A stretch of 64,000 nucleotides of DNA from Vibrio furnissii CIP 102972 (GTDB lineage: Bacteria; Pseudomonadota; Gammaproteobacteria; Enterobacterales; Vibrionaceae), in assembly GCF_000176175.1 (NCBI RefSeq), contig NZ_ACZP01000014.1, positions 310,001 to 374,000 of the forward strand, written 5' to 3'. The position numbers and the translations under genes were made by a program. Positions 8,316 through 16,299 of this stretch are shown piece by piece. The notes under the pieces were generated by a model that did no database searches, was not told the origin of the DNA, and saw only the letters and a list, made by a program, of their open reading frames with translations. Each line of letters opens with the position of its first letter. Positions within the stretch are counted from its first letter, which is position 1.

Positions 8316-8591
8316 CATTCGAATTAAGTTTTCGTGATCATCAAAATAATAGTTATCTTGATAATCGATAATATCTTGATTTCGTTGTAACATTCGGTCG
8401 ATTTTCATCTGCACGAATGGTTGATGAGGGCATAAAAACAGATTCTGATTAAAGATAAATACGCGCCCATCAGACATACAATAGACACAGTTTTTATTAA
8501 TGGAACAGTGGAAGTTTTTCCCGGTATTTTTCAGCAGTGCCTTAGCGACACAACGTTTGATATCGTCATTTTTATTCATCGTATTAATCAT
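8301..8591 (-). CDS. Small Cys-containing hypothetical protein, last gene of fimbrial operon
   Basis: 96 residues, or 92 if the second Met at 8579 is the start. Not recognised. The sequence has several cysteines (FHC, NCVYC, LFLCPH) and no export signal or membrane helix, so it is probably cytoplasmic. The start at 8591 overlaps the stop of the adhesin gene by 8 bases, a spacing that suggests translational coupling, and the stop lies inside the shared terminator. Both support a real last gene of the operon. It could be a regulator or a metal-binding accessory; no function is assigned. Confidence 0.5.
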   Translation of the reverse strand: MINTMNKNDDIKRCVAKALLKNTGKNFHCSINKNCVYCMSDGRVFIFNQNLFLCPHQPFVQMKIDRMLQRNQDIIDYQDNYYFDDHENLIRMNKAP

Positions 8592-9669
8592 AATTTATCA
8601 TCACTGTGGCCGTCGCTTCGACGCTTCCCTGCTGAGGTTTAGCGTCGTAGATGGCATACGCGGCGTAGATCGAGACTTGCTCCACGTCAGAAAAGATGTC
8701 GTCTTCATCGATGTCCAACACCAAATCGGCATCGTTCACCGCCGTTCGACTGTTCGAAAGTTTGATAGGGTGACCACTCGCGTTCAGCAGGTTGATCCCG
8801 ACGCCAGTCGATGACGACGTCGTGCTGCGCAAGACCGTCTGGTTATCGTTCACGATGTCTCCGCTGTACAACCAAGCATTGATGTCATTGAGTGCCGTAT
8901 GGTTAGCACCACCACGACAATTAAAGCTCAGCACAAAGGGCGTTTTCGGCGACGTGCCGTTGCGAATACTCTCAATGGAAGTTCTATCTAGCGTGATGGT
9001 TTGCCCTGGCACATTGCACGTCGTTGCCGTCGGCTGGTACACCACCGTCAGTTCTTCATACGCCAGCCATTTCTTGGTTCCCCAATTGCCCGTTGACCAC
9101 GATTGATAAGCATCAAGGCTGCCGTGTTGCTCTGAAGCCAACATCACCGTGGGAATGACCAGTTTATTATTGGATGTTTCGAGGGAATAACTTGGCGCTA
9201 TCGGCAACTTGCCAAGGTATCGGAACGTTAAACGATAGCTCACATTGATCACTGAACTATTGATACTGAATGAACCGGCTAAAGTGGACACCGTGCCGGA
9301 CGAATTCAACAACTGTGATTCAACCAACACCCATTCATCGACCCCCGAGGTTTTGTCGATGAAATGCAGATAAAGCCCGCTATTGGCCAAACTTAAGGGG
9401 TTGATGTAATAAATTGGATTGCTGCCGATCTTTTCGCACCAGCCATAGCCATTAAATTGCGCGCGATAAACAAACGAGGCGCTGGTGCTGCCACTCATGA
9501 ACATATCGGAATAATTGTACGACCCTTTACTGGAAGGCCATGGCGCGCGCGCGTTACTAAACACCGACTGTCCATCGATGGCGTAGCAGGTATCTGCGGC
9601 GTGCGCCCAATACGAGAGCATCACCAGCACACACATCAGCGCGATTTTTCTTACCATCCAACTGCTCAT
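8584..9669 (-). CDS. Two-domain fimbrial tip adhesin B
   Basis: 361 residues from ATG 9669 (a GTG two codons earlier is possible). Signal peptide ends near SYWAHA. The N-terminal ~215 residues are a lectin-like domain with its own Cys pair. After TTCNVPGQTITL comes a C-terminal pilin domain that ends ATATVMINYD, the usual chaperone-recognised beta strand. The layout is that of FimH-type adhesins: secreted through the usher and placed at the pilus tip. The C-terminal domain is clearly paralogous to the upstream adhesin (IKLSNSRTAVNDAD against IKLSNSQTAINDAD), while the binding domains have diverged. 65 bases follow adhesin A. Confidence 0.78.
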   Translation of the reverse strand: MSSWMVRKIALMCVLVMLSYWAHAADTCYAIDGQSVFSNARAPWPSSKGSYNYSDMFMSGSTSASFVYRAQFNGYGWCEKIGSNPIYYINPLSLANSGLYLHFIDKTSGVDEWVLVESQLLNSSGTVSTLAGSFSINSSVINVSYRLTFRYLGKLPIAPSYSLETSNNKLVIPTVMLASEQHGSLDAYQSWSTGNWGTKKWLAYEELTVVYQPTATTCNVPGQTITLDRTSIESIRNGTSPKTPFVLSFNCRGGANHTALNDINAWLYSGDIVNDNQTVLRSTTSSSTGVGINLLNASGHPIKLSNSRTAVNDADLVLDIDEDDIFSDVEQVSIYAAYAIYDAKPQQGSVEATATVMINYD

Positions 9670-9734
9670 AAACACTTCACAATATAATCAAATTTTCTTG
9701 TGCTTCCTTGCCCCCATGGTCATCCATCTCCTGA

Positions 9735-10811
9735 TTAGTCGTAGCCAATAATAACCGTCGCGGTAGCTTGTACAGTGCCTGGGGTCGGGTTATCGCCATA
9801 AATAGCGTATGTGGCAAACGGGTAGGCCGTTTCCGAGGCATCGAACACTTTACCCGCTTCAACATCCAGTAAAATATCCGCGTCGTTGATGGCCGTTTGG
9901 CTGTTCGAGAGTTTGATCGGGTTGCCTCGGTAGTCCGTGATCACAATACCAATATCGTTTGCCGTCGATGCGCTATTACGCAACACATCCGGATCAGTAC
10001 TGACAATATCCGCACTGTACAGCCAAGCCGTCACGTTTCTTGATGCCACGCCGTTGGTCGTTCCGCCACACGAGAAATCCAGGACAAACAAGCGGCGGCT
10101 GGCATTGCCACGACGAATTGCATCAATCGAAGTTTCAGGCAATGCAACCGTTTGATCCAACACGGTACACGTTGTGTGGTTCGGCGAATACGTCACGGTG
10201 AGGTCTTGATATGCCAACCATGACGTGCGACCCCAAGCATTGTTATTCCAAGCGGTGAATGCTTTTTGATCAGAACGGCTTTCTCCAGCCGCGGCTACTG
10301 GCGCAATATCGATATTGCCAGTTCGAGTACTGATCGCATTGGTTGCATCAAAAGGAAGGACATAATCCAATAGTTCAAATGTCATGGTATATGTCACGTT
10401 ATAGCCCAAGGAATGCACACCAGAAACACCATTCACACCTTCATAGGCTTTGGAGATTTGCGTCGTCACTTTAATTGAATGTGAGCCGTCCTCATCGTGA
10501 AATGTAATGAAATAGGCGTCTTCACCAGACCCCATAATCGGTGAGTGGTAATAGACATAGTCCGTCACACCGTACGTACAAAACATACTGCCACTCCAGT
10601 TGGTGGTGAGCGTGACATTGACTTTTTTGGTCGTTGTAAACGCTTCGGACAAATCAAGGCTGTTGTGGCCTACATACGGCGCGCGGCCGATGATCGCCAC
10701 CGATCCGGGAATACAAGTGTCACCCAATAGACCAGCCGACACCGCTGGCGAGAACAGCGAAGTCAAACCACTCATCAACAGCGTGAGCAATAACCAGCGA
10801 TTTATAAACAT
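9735..10811 (-). CDS. Two-domain fimbrial tip adhesin A
   Basis: 358 residues from ATG 10811, which overlaps the usher stop by 10 bases; an earlier in-frame Met at 10847 lies deeper in usher coding sequence and lacks a signal peptide directly after it. Signal peptide ends SPAVSA. N-terminal receptor-binding-like domain (to ~225) with Cys pair, then a pilin domain starting at TTCTVLDQTVAL and ending ATATVIIGYD. Exported by Sec, folded by the chaperone gene upstream and assembled by the usher. Receptor unknown. Confidence 0.78.
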   Translation of the reverse strand: MFINRWLLLTLLMSGLTSLFSPAVSAGLLGDTCIPGSVAIIGRAPYVGHNSLDLSEAFTTTKKVNVTLTTNWSGSMFCTYGVTDYVYYHSPIMGSGEDAYFITFHDEDGSHSIKVTTQISKAYEGVNGVSGVHSLGYNVTYTMTFELLDYVLPFDATNAISTRTGNIDIAPVAAAGESRSDQKAFTAWNNNAWGRTSWLAYQDLTVTYSPNHTTCTVLDQTVALPETSIDAIRRGNASRRLFVLDFSCGGTTNGVASRNVTAWLYSADIVSTDPDVLRNSASTANDIGIVITDYRGNPIKLSNSQTAINDADILLDVEAGKVFDASETAYPFATYAIYGDNPTPGTVQATATVIIGYD

Positions 10812-13228
10812 ACGGCTTTCTCTGTCGTCGAAGGCGTTAATACACACGTCATTGGACGCCCTTGTTTCTGATACACAACGGTCAATTTTTCTGGGTATTG
10901 TTCGCTACGCACGGCAATTCGTCCGCCCTGCAGCACATACCCAGCCACTTCGCCGTCACTATTTAACACATCCGAACCAAAGGGTAATGGCGCGCCTTGG
11001 CTGTCGCTGGCGGCAAACACATAGTTCTTACGAACATCCGTTTGGTACGTCACTTTTGAAATACTGCCTTTGACCGGTGCAATGTATTTCACGTTTCCGC
11101 TGATTTCCCCCTCGCCCGTTTGGTTCTGGATGCGATAGGTATTTTTGCGATACGCCGCAGCGGAAGCGATTAACGCGCGGCCTTCGGCATCGGTTTCAAT
11201 GCTGGCATTGTTGTTGATCATCGCCCCTTCGACGCCCGGCGCTTCCAAGATCACGAAGTTCGTACCACTTTGTGAGGTCGCCAACACGCCGCCGTCATAA
11301 GCCACCACACTGCCACTCATGCCAAGTGAAACTTGTCGCTGCGTTTCAGATTCACCATAACTGCCGTTGAGGTACGCCTTTGACCCGCGATGTGACCCGT
11401 AGACACTCGCATAAGATTTTGAATAGCGATCGTGCCCGGCGTTCACACTGTAAGAATCGACCCCATCCGAACCACTGAGTGACACATCTGACGATGCGTA
11501 GTCACGGCCGTCGAAATTCACGCGCGATGCAAAACGGGTATTGTGACCCAAACTGCTCAACGGGATCGAGACAGACAACGCGATCCGATCGTCGGTCGTT
11601 TTGACATCGGTGTAATCGGCGTAGCTGTAACTGCGTGTCGCAGAAATGGTGTAGCTGGTCTGGTGATACGTGGTGCTGTAACTCAAGTTATATTGCTTAT
11701 CAAACGTGTCGTGATTCACGCGACGCGTAAAATAACCATCAAAATAGAGACGGCCCCAGTGATCGCCGAACGGTTGACTGACATTAAAGCTGTACCGCTC
11801 TTTGGTGCGGCTGTTGATGGCCGATTCACTGACCGCATCTTTAATGCGGTAATAATCACGCAGCGTCAAATATTCATCCGTTTGGTAGTAATAACTCGCC
11901 AGCGTTAAGTTGGTGCGCGTCGAAAAATACTTACTGTAGGACAACTTATATTTTTGCCCTTGATAGGTATCGAGGTACGTCATGTCGGCAAAAGCGGTTT
12001 CCACATCAAACGAGAACGAACCGATATTCGGCACCGAAATGGCGCTACCCAACAAATACGACTGATAACCCTTACTTTGGGTTGTCCCCACATAACCGGT
12101 GAGGTAATTGTTCAACCCACGCGAGTATTCCCCCTGCGCAAACAAATCGTCGGTGTAGTCGTAATCGAGATAACCAATATTGATGTTGTAATCCGATGAC
12201 CCTGAACGCAGCATGCCTGGCACGGTGGAATATGGCACCACGTAAGACTCGTTGCGGCCGCTGGCGTACGTCAGCGTGACGTCCAGATCGCTACGCGATC
12301 CCGTCGGCATCAGGTCATCAATCTCATAGTCGCCCGCAGGAATGTTGAGCACTTCCACCACGCGGCCATCTTGAGAAATCGTCACCACAGCCGCTTCCGT
12401 CGCAACGCCTCGAATCACGGGCATATACTGGCCGTAAGAATCCGGCAACATGCGCATGTCTTTTCTCAGCGAGAGACCTTGATAGGTATTGGTATCAAAG
12501 TAGCTGCTATAAGACGACTGTTTACCGACGCGAAGCACAGAGTCGATGTCAATCAGTGGTTTTTCCACGTAACGATAGGTGTTGGTGTACGAGGTGCTAT
12601 CCACCGCATCGCCATTGAGTGACCCCACTTCGATGAAGTGAAAACCATACAGATTGATCCCGCCGTTGAGAGAGGCAAACAGGTTTTCGTTATCTGTATG
12701 GTTTTCTTTATAGTAATAATTGGAGTAGTTGACGTTGTAGTTGAGATAAGCGCCATTGATACCATGATCCCAACGCTCTTTTGACACCCAATTCGAGTCG
12801 GTGTTGGAAACAAAGGCTTGAGGAATCGTCAGGCGAATTTTGAACCCATTTGGGTCAAAGGTGAATGAACCGCCTTTGAGGAGCGCATTCACATTCACCG
12901 CCTTTTGTTTGGCATCAAGGTCGAATGCATCGAGCTTCAGCCCAAACGTTTCGACATCGTTATAGTCGACATACAAGTTTTCTTTGGTGCCATCTTGCAC
13001 ATCAACCGTGAACTTCCCGATCCATTTATCATTGATAAATAAATCGAAATCGTAACGTCCCGGGGTAATTTCTACATTGGAGTTCCATTTTTGCGCAGAC
13101 GATTTCCCCACCAAAAAGCTTGAGTTAAACGACGCAGCATAGGCAGTATGAGAAAGCGTCATCGCAGCAACAGAACAAAAAACGACAGAATATAAAGAGC
13201 GACCACGAAATCGATGAATGCCTTGCAT
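10802..13228 (-). CDS. Fimbrial outer-membrane usher (FimD/PapC family)
   Basis: 808 residues, usual usher size. Signal peptide ends SHTAYA, followed by the N-terminal chaperone-binding domain (FNSSFLVG...DLFINDKWIG), the 24-strand barrel with plug domain in the middle (VRVGKQ..., PVIRGVATEAAVVTI), and C-terminal domains with a Cys pair near the end (TCVLTP and AVCL). It forms the outer-membrane pore through which chaperone-bound subunits are assembled into a pilus. It starts 9 bases after the chaperone stop with an AAGAG ribosome site and overlaps the first adhesin gene, so chaperone, usher and adhesin are one translation-coupled block. Confidence 0.93.
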   Translation of the reverse strand: MQGIHRFRGRSLYSVVFCSVAAMTLSHTAYAASFNSSFLVGKSSAQKWNSNVEITPGRYDFDLFINDKWIGKFTVDVQDGTKENLYVDYNDVETFGLKLDAFDLDAKQKAVNVNALLKGGSFTFDPNGFKIRLTIPQAFVSNTDSNWVSKERWDHGINGAYLNYNVNYSNYYYKENHTDNENLFASLNGGINLYGFHFIEVGSLNGDAVDSTSYTNTYRYVEKPLIDIDSVLRVGKQSSYSSYFDTNTYQGLSLRKDMRMLPDSYGQYMPVIRGVATEAAVVTISQDGRVVEVLNIPAGDYEIDDLMPTGSRSDLDVTLTYASGRNESYVVPYSTVPGMLRSGSSDYNINIGYLDYDYTDDLFAQGEYSRGLNNYLTGYVGTTQSKGYQSYLLGSAISVPNIGSFSFDVETAFADMTYLDTYQGQKYKLSYSKYFSTRTNLTLASYYYQTDEYLTLRDYYRIKDAVSESAINSRTKERYSFNVSQPFGDHWGRLYFDGYFTRRVNHDTFDKQYNLSYSTTYHQTSYTISATRSYSYADYTDVKTTDDRIALSVSIPLSSLGHNTRFASRVNFDGRDYASSDVSLSGSDGVDSYSVNAGHDRYSKSYASVYGSHRGSKAYLNGSYGESETQRQVSLGMSGSVVAYDGGVLATSQSGTNFVILEAPGVEGAMINNNASIETDAEGRALIASAAAYRKNTYRIQNQTGEGEISGNVKYIAPVKGSISKVTYQTDVRKNYVFAASDSQGAPLPFGSDVLNSDGEVAGYVLQGGRIAVRSEQYPEKLTVVYQKQGRPMTCVLTPSTTEKAVCL

Positions 13229-13237
13229 ACTGAACTC

Positions 13238-13921
13238 TTACAAAAGAACTGACTTCTTACTTCCATAGTCATCTAGCCAGACGACCTTATATTGTCCTGA
13301 GTGATCCAGTGTGACGCCATCCACCGCATGGCAGCTGAACGGCTTAATCATAAAGGACTGCTCGAGAATTCTTTGATTGTCCTTCTCCATATCAACCACA
13401 CTGACGTGCAATGGAGAACGATTTTCTAAACAGTTCCCCGCCACATTGACGCTGAGGTTTTGGCCGACAAATTCTTCCGAGGCGTCCAATCCTGCAGGGC
13501 GGTAAAACAGTTTGATTCTGGTTCTGAGCGCGACTTGTAAATAATTTTGTTCGCCACGTTCAGCACCATCCGGAATAGGCGGAATATCCAGTACATTAAT
13601 CCAAAATACCGATTCGCGATCTTTGGCAATATGATGAGTATCACCGACACGACGAATTTTAATTTCCTGACCATTTTCCGGACCGATTTTTACAATCGGC
13701 GGTAAAATCACAAAAGGCACGTCAATCTCTTCAGGGCTTGCCTCTATTTGACCATCATCAATCCAACTTTGGACGAGATGCGTCGTCGGGCTGCGGTTAA
13801 TTAACTGAAAAGATGCTTCTTTTGCATCGTGACTAAATACAACTCGAGTTCCATTGATAATGACACTGGCATGAGCGTTCCCTGTCATTAACGCCAGAAC
13901 TAAAAGCAGTGTTTTTTTCAT
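13238..13921 (-). CDS. Periplasmic pilus chaperone (PapD/FimC family, FGS type)
   Basis: 227 residues. Signal peptide ends GNAHA. Two Ig-like domains; the subunit C-terminus anchor residues are R26 (in INGTRVVF) and K137 (in RTRIKLFYRP). The F1-G1 connection is short, placing it with the FGS chaperones that build rod-like pili rather than thin FGL surface fibres. C164 and C197 in domain 2 may pair. GAGG ribosome site before the ATG. It donates a beta strand to pilin subunits in the periplasm and delivers them to the usher. Confidence 0.92.
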   Translation of the reverse strand: MKKTLLLVLALMTGNAHASVIINGTRVVFSHDAKEASFQLINRSPTTHLVQSWIDDGQIEASPEEIDVPFVILPPIVKIGPENGQEIKIRRVGDTHHIAKDRESVFWINVLDIPPIPDGAERGEQNYLQVALRTRIKLFYRPAGLDASEEFVGQNLSVNVAGNCLENRSPLHVSVVDMEKDNQRILEQSFMIKPFSCHAVDGVTLDHSGQYKVVWLDDYGSKKSVLL

Positions 13922-13942
13922 TCGTGCCTCTGTGATTGGATC

Positions 13943-13962
13943 AGGAGGAGCGAACTCCTCCT
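13943..13962 (-). other. Intercistronic UUCG hairpin after the pilin gene
   Basis: An 8-bp stem AGGAGGAG/CTCCTCCT closing a TTCG tetraloop when read on the minus strand, in the 51-base gap between pilin and chaperone genes. There is no T-tract, so it is more likely a 3' stabiliser of pilin mRNA or a partial terminator that keeps pilin expression above chaperone/usher. The stem also contains a Shine-Dalgarno-like AGGAGG. Confidence 0.6.
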
Positions 13963-13972
13963 TGTCATTTAA

Positions 13973-14545
13973 TTATTGGTAATCAAATGTGTATGTTGCG
14001 CTAGTCACAACAGTACCTGCTGTTGCAGCATCTTGACCGGCAAAGTTGTAGTAGTTCGCGAAGTAAGAAATGGTACCGTCCGCTACATTTTCGCCAAGAC
14101 CAGTAGCCACGGCTTTGTTGAGGTCAACTTTCCCAGCAGCAGTACCATCAGAAGTAATCGTAATACCAACACCAGTTGCTGTACCTGTGTCATTTTTTAG
14201 GTACAACTCATCATCAGAAATGTTCGAACCACTGAATGTAATGTGCAGAGATTCAGTGCCACCGTCAGTGTAACCAGTACAACCGGCCACTTTCATATCA
14301 AATTGTTTCGCACCTGCGCTTGCTACGCCTGGATTTGCAATGTCAGTCAGTGCTACAGGAGATAGTGTGACTGTGAAATCTTTGTCACCGCTGGTGGTCA
14401 CGTCACACGTGGTATCAGTGACAGAACCAGTGAAAGAAATCGTACCACCCGCAACTGCAGTGCTGGTCGCAGCCATTGCGCCATTTGCTGAAAGTAGAAG
14501 ACCGAAAGCTGACGCGACTAGCGTTTTTTTCATTAGCGTGTTCAT
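13973..14545 (-). CDS. Major fimbrial subunit (type 1-like pilin)
   Basis: 190 residues: signal peptide ending ANGAMA, then a single pilin domain with the conserved Cys pair (TTCDVTT and AGCTGYT) and a C-terminal beta-strand motif ATYTFDYQ. GAGG lies 11 bases before the ATG at 14545; an in-frame ATG at 14533 is an alternative. First gene of the operon and the presumed shaft subunit. Many alanine, glycine and threonine codons, typical for pilins. Upstream lies 655 bases of AT-rich non-coding DNA with repeated motifs. Confidence 0.88.
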   Translation of the reverse strand: MNTLMKKTLVASAFGLLLSANGAMAATSTAVAGGTISFTGSVTDTTCDVTTSGDKDFTVTLSPVALTDIANPGVASAGAKQFDMKVAGCTGYTDGGTESLHITFSGSNISDDELYLKNDTGTATGVGITITSDGTAAGKVDLNKAVATGLGENVADGTISYFANYYNFAGQDAATAGTVVTSATYTFDYQ

Positions 14546-15200
14546 TAGATAATTAACCTCAAATAATGCTCTTTTTATAATCAGAATGTGAACGGGATTT
14601 CATAACTCCCTCACCACGAAGCGAATTAAACATCAGAATATTTATCTTGTAAACACCACTAAATTTCCAATAAACACCGCACTGTAAGCTATTTTGCAGT
14701 GTTTAATTTTGTTAAATAACCAACAACCAGTACAAGCGCAAAGATTAGAGTAATTGATCTATTTCCAAATTTATGAAGTCACTGAATTTGATCCAGTTTC
14801 GCTTTTTTTAATTTTTTCTAAAAAAAAGAAATTTATTGGTTCGAATAAACAATAAAATAACAACATCAACAAATCATCAACGCGAAATTGATCTAAAACA
14901 ATAAAATCAATTGATATTAGTTATTAATTCGATAGGTAAAACATTACAAAATAAGAAAAGACCATGTCGCCGTTTACAAATACTTTAAATTTTAAATTTC
15001 CCGGTCGTTGCATTCGCATGAAACCAATTTTATTTCTATCTCCTTAAATTGATCTAGTTTCCTATTTTTCTTTATTGCGGGAATTTGTTCACAACGTTCT
15101 GACATGAGTTTTGACTCGAGTTTCAACAATATTGTGCAACCTGATTTTTCAATGTTGCTTGGATTCATTTGAAATTACTTTAACTAGGAAAGAGGTCTTC
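14546..15200. other. Long AT-rich divergent regulatory region, pilin operon / ompA-like gene
   Basis: 655 bases without a credible gene, among the most AT-rich stretches of the window. Near the pilin gene are AAACACC at 14651-14657 and 14672-14678 and the inverse CAGTGTTT at 14697-14704. Further right are four copies of an AAATTGATCTAGTTTC-like motif. A TTG-started extension of the OmpA-like ORF to 15111 exists but looks non-coding. No invertible-element ends of the fimS kind were seen. Confidence 0.6.
14752..15062. repeat. Four dispersed copies of an AAATTGATCTAGTTTC-like motif
   Basis: Copies at 14752-14766 (AATTGATCTATTTCC), 14785-14800 (AATTTGATCCAGTTTC), 14885-14899 (AAATTGATCTAAAAC) and 15046-15062 (AAATTGATCTAGTTTCC). 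All are in the same orientation, between the pilin operon and the OmpA-like gene. They look like sites for one DNA-binding protein; the linked ToxR-like or OmpR-type regulators are candidates (inference). Confidence 0.5.
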
Positions 15201-16151
15201 ATGCGTCAACAGCATGTGTTGCTCAGTCTTTTATGTGTCTCCGTTTCCTCGACCGCTGCGCCTTATTACCTTGGCGTAAAAATCGGGAAATCGTGGTTGT
15301 CTGAACAATGCCAATCATCGGAAGAAAATTGTGTCACCGATAATCCGGCTTACGGGCTGTTTGCGGGCTATCACGTCAACGACACGTTGGCATTAGAAAG
15401 CAGCTATGAAGATTTAGGGACATTCACGGTGAAGTCGTTGCACAGCGACACCATTCGTTTACTCACGCTCGCGCCAAAATTGACGTTCCCAATCGTTGAT
15501 GACTATCGCTGGTACGTCAAAGCGGGGATGGCGTATGCCAATACATCTGGCCACAGTGACGGCTCTTGGTTTGCCGCAACAGGGGTGGAATATGACCTGA
15601 GACCCCAAATGACATTGCGCGTGGAATACAGCGTGGCAACCGATGTCAATGATGGCACCAACCGTTATACGATGAATGGTGCCGCAGTGGGCATCCGCTA
15701 TGCATTCGGTGCCAGCAATAAGCCGCGTTCGCTTCACGATGCGGTCGAAACAACCTCGTTCATTGCGCCTGCCGCCCCCCAAACCACACCGCCGGTTTCA
15801 AGCGAGAGAACCACGACCTATACCTACGATGCGCTGAGTTTTGACAGCAGCAGCTTAAATGCCACGCAGCAACAAGCATTAAGCACGCTTGCCGAAAAAT
15901 TAAACCAGCAACCCCAAGCGCAAGTTCTGATCATCGGCCACACCGATTCGACAGGCAGCGACGCGTACAACACCAAGCTATCAACGCGCCGAGCGCAAGC
16001 CGCTGCCGACGTGCTGATGGAAAACCAAGTCGCCGAACATCGCATCAAAGTGTTCGGTGAAGGCCAAACACGTCCTATTGATACCAACACAACCCCAGCG
16101 GGACGTGCGCACAACCGCCGCGTAGAGGTTCAAATCAACATTGCCCCCTAA
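15201..16151 (+). CDS. OmpA-like outer-membrane protein with peptidoglycan-binding domain
   Basis: 316 residues from ATG 15201, chosen for the GGAAAGAGG ribosome site and the signal peptide that follows (cleavage near STAA). The first ~190 residues form an 8-strand OmpA-type barrel (YYLGVKIGKSW ... AVGIRYAFG). After a Pro/Thr-rich linker comes an OmpA C-terminal domain (about residues 215-316) with GHTDSTGSDAYN and NRRVEVQI, which carry the Asp and Arg that bind diaminopimelate. It tethers outer membrane to peptidoglycan. It is divergent from the fimbrial operon and shares its repeat-bearing regulatory region; one motif copy lies just upstream, so co-regulation with pili is possible. Confidence 0.85.
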   Translation: MRQQHVLLSLLCVSVSSTAAPYYLGVKIGKSWLSEQCQSSEENCVTDNPAYGLFAGYHVNDTLALESSYEDLGTFTVKSLHSDTIRLLTLAPKLTFPIVDDYRWYVKAGMAYANTSGHSDGSWFAATGVEYDLRPQMTLRVEYSVATDVNDGTNRYTMNGAAVGIRYAFGASNKPRSLHDAVETTSFIAPAAPQTTPPVSSERTTTYTYDALSFDSSSLNATQQQALSTLAEKLNQQPQAQVLIIGHTDSTGSDAYNTKLSTRRAQAAADVLMENQVAEHRIKVFGEGQTRPIDTNTTPAGRAHNRRVEVQINIAP

Positions 16152-16250
16152 AACAAGCACCAAATGGCACCATAAGGCATGACACCAGTAAAATGGCGTC
16201 GTAAAAATTGCCTCGAGCAGAGACCACCGCAGAAAATAGTGCCTTAGAAA

Positions 16251-16278
16251 ATAAAAAGGCAGTGCCGAAGCACTGCCT
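16251..16278 (-). terminator. Intrinsic terminator of the FUSC efflux operon
   Basis: Perfect 9-bp stem AGGCAGTGC/GCACTGCCT with loop CGAA (TTCG on the minus strand), followed on the minus strand by TTTTTATTTT. Confidence 0.85.
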
Positions 16279-16299
16279 GAGTTCACATCCTTGTGGGAC

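Noticed and set aside
10600..11073. 157-codon plus-strand frame over the adhesin and usher genes
   Set aside because: Antisense shadow of well-supported fimbrial genes, with no ribosome site.
15111..15200. N-terminal extension of the OmpA-like protein from TTG
   Set aside because: The ATG at 15201 has a good ribosome site and is followed directly by a signal peptide.
14546..15200. Invertible fimS-like promoter switch
   Set aside because: No pair of longer inverted repeats bracketing the promoter and no recombinase gene nearby.
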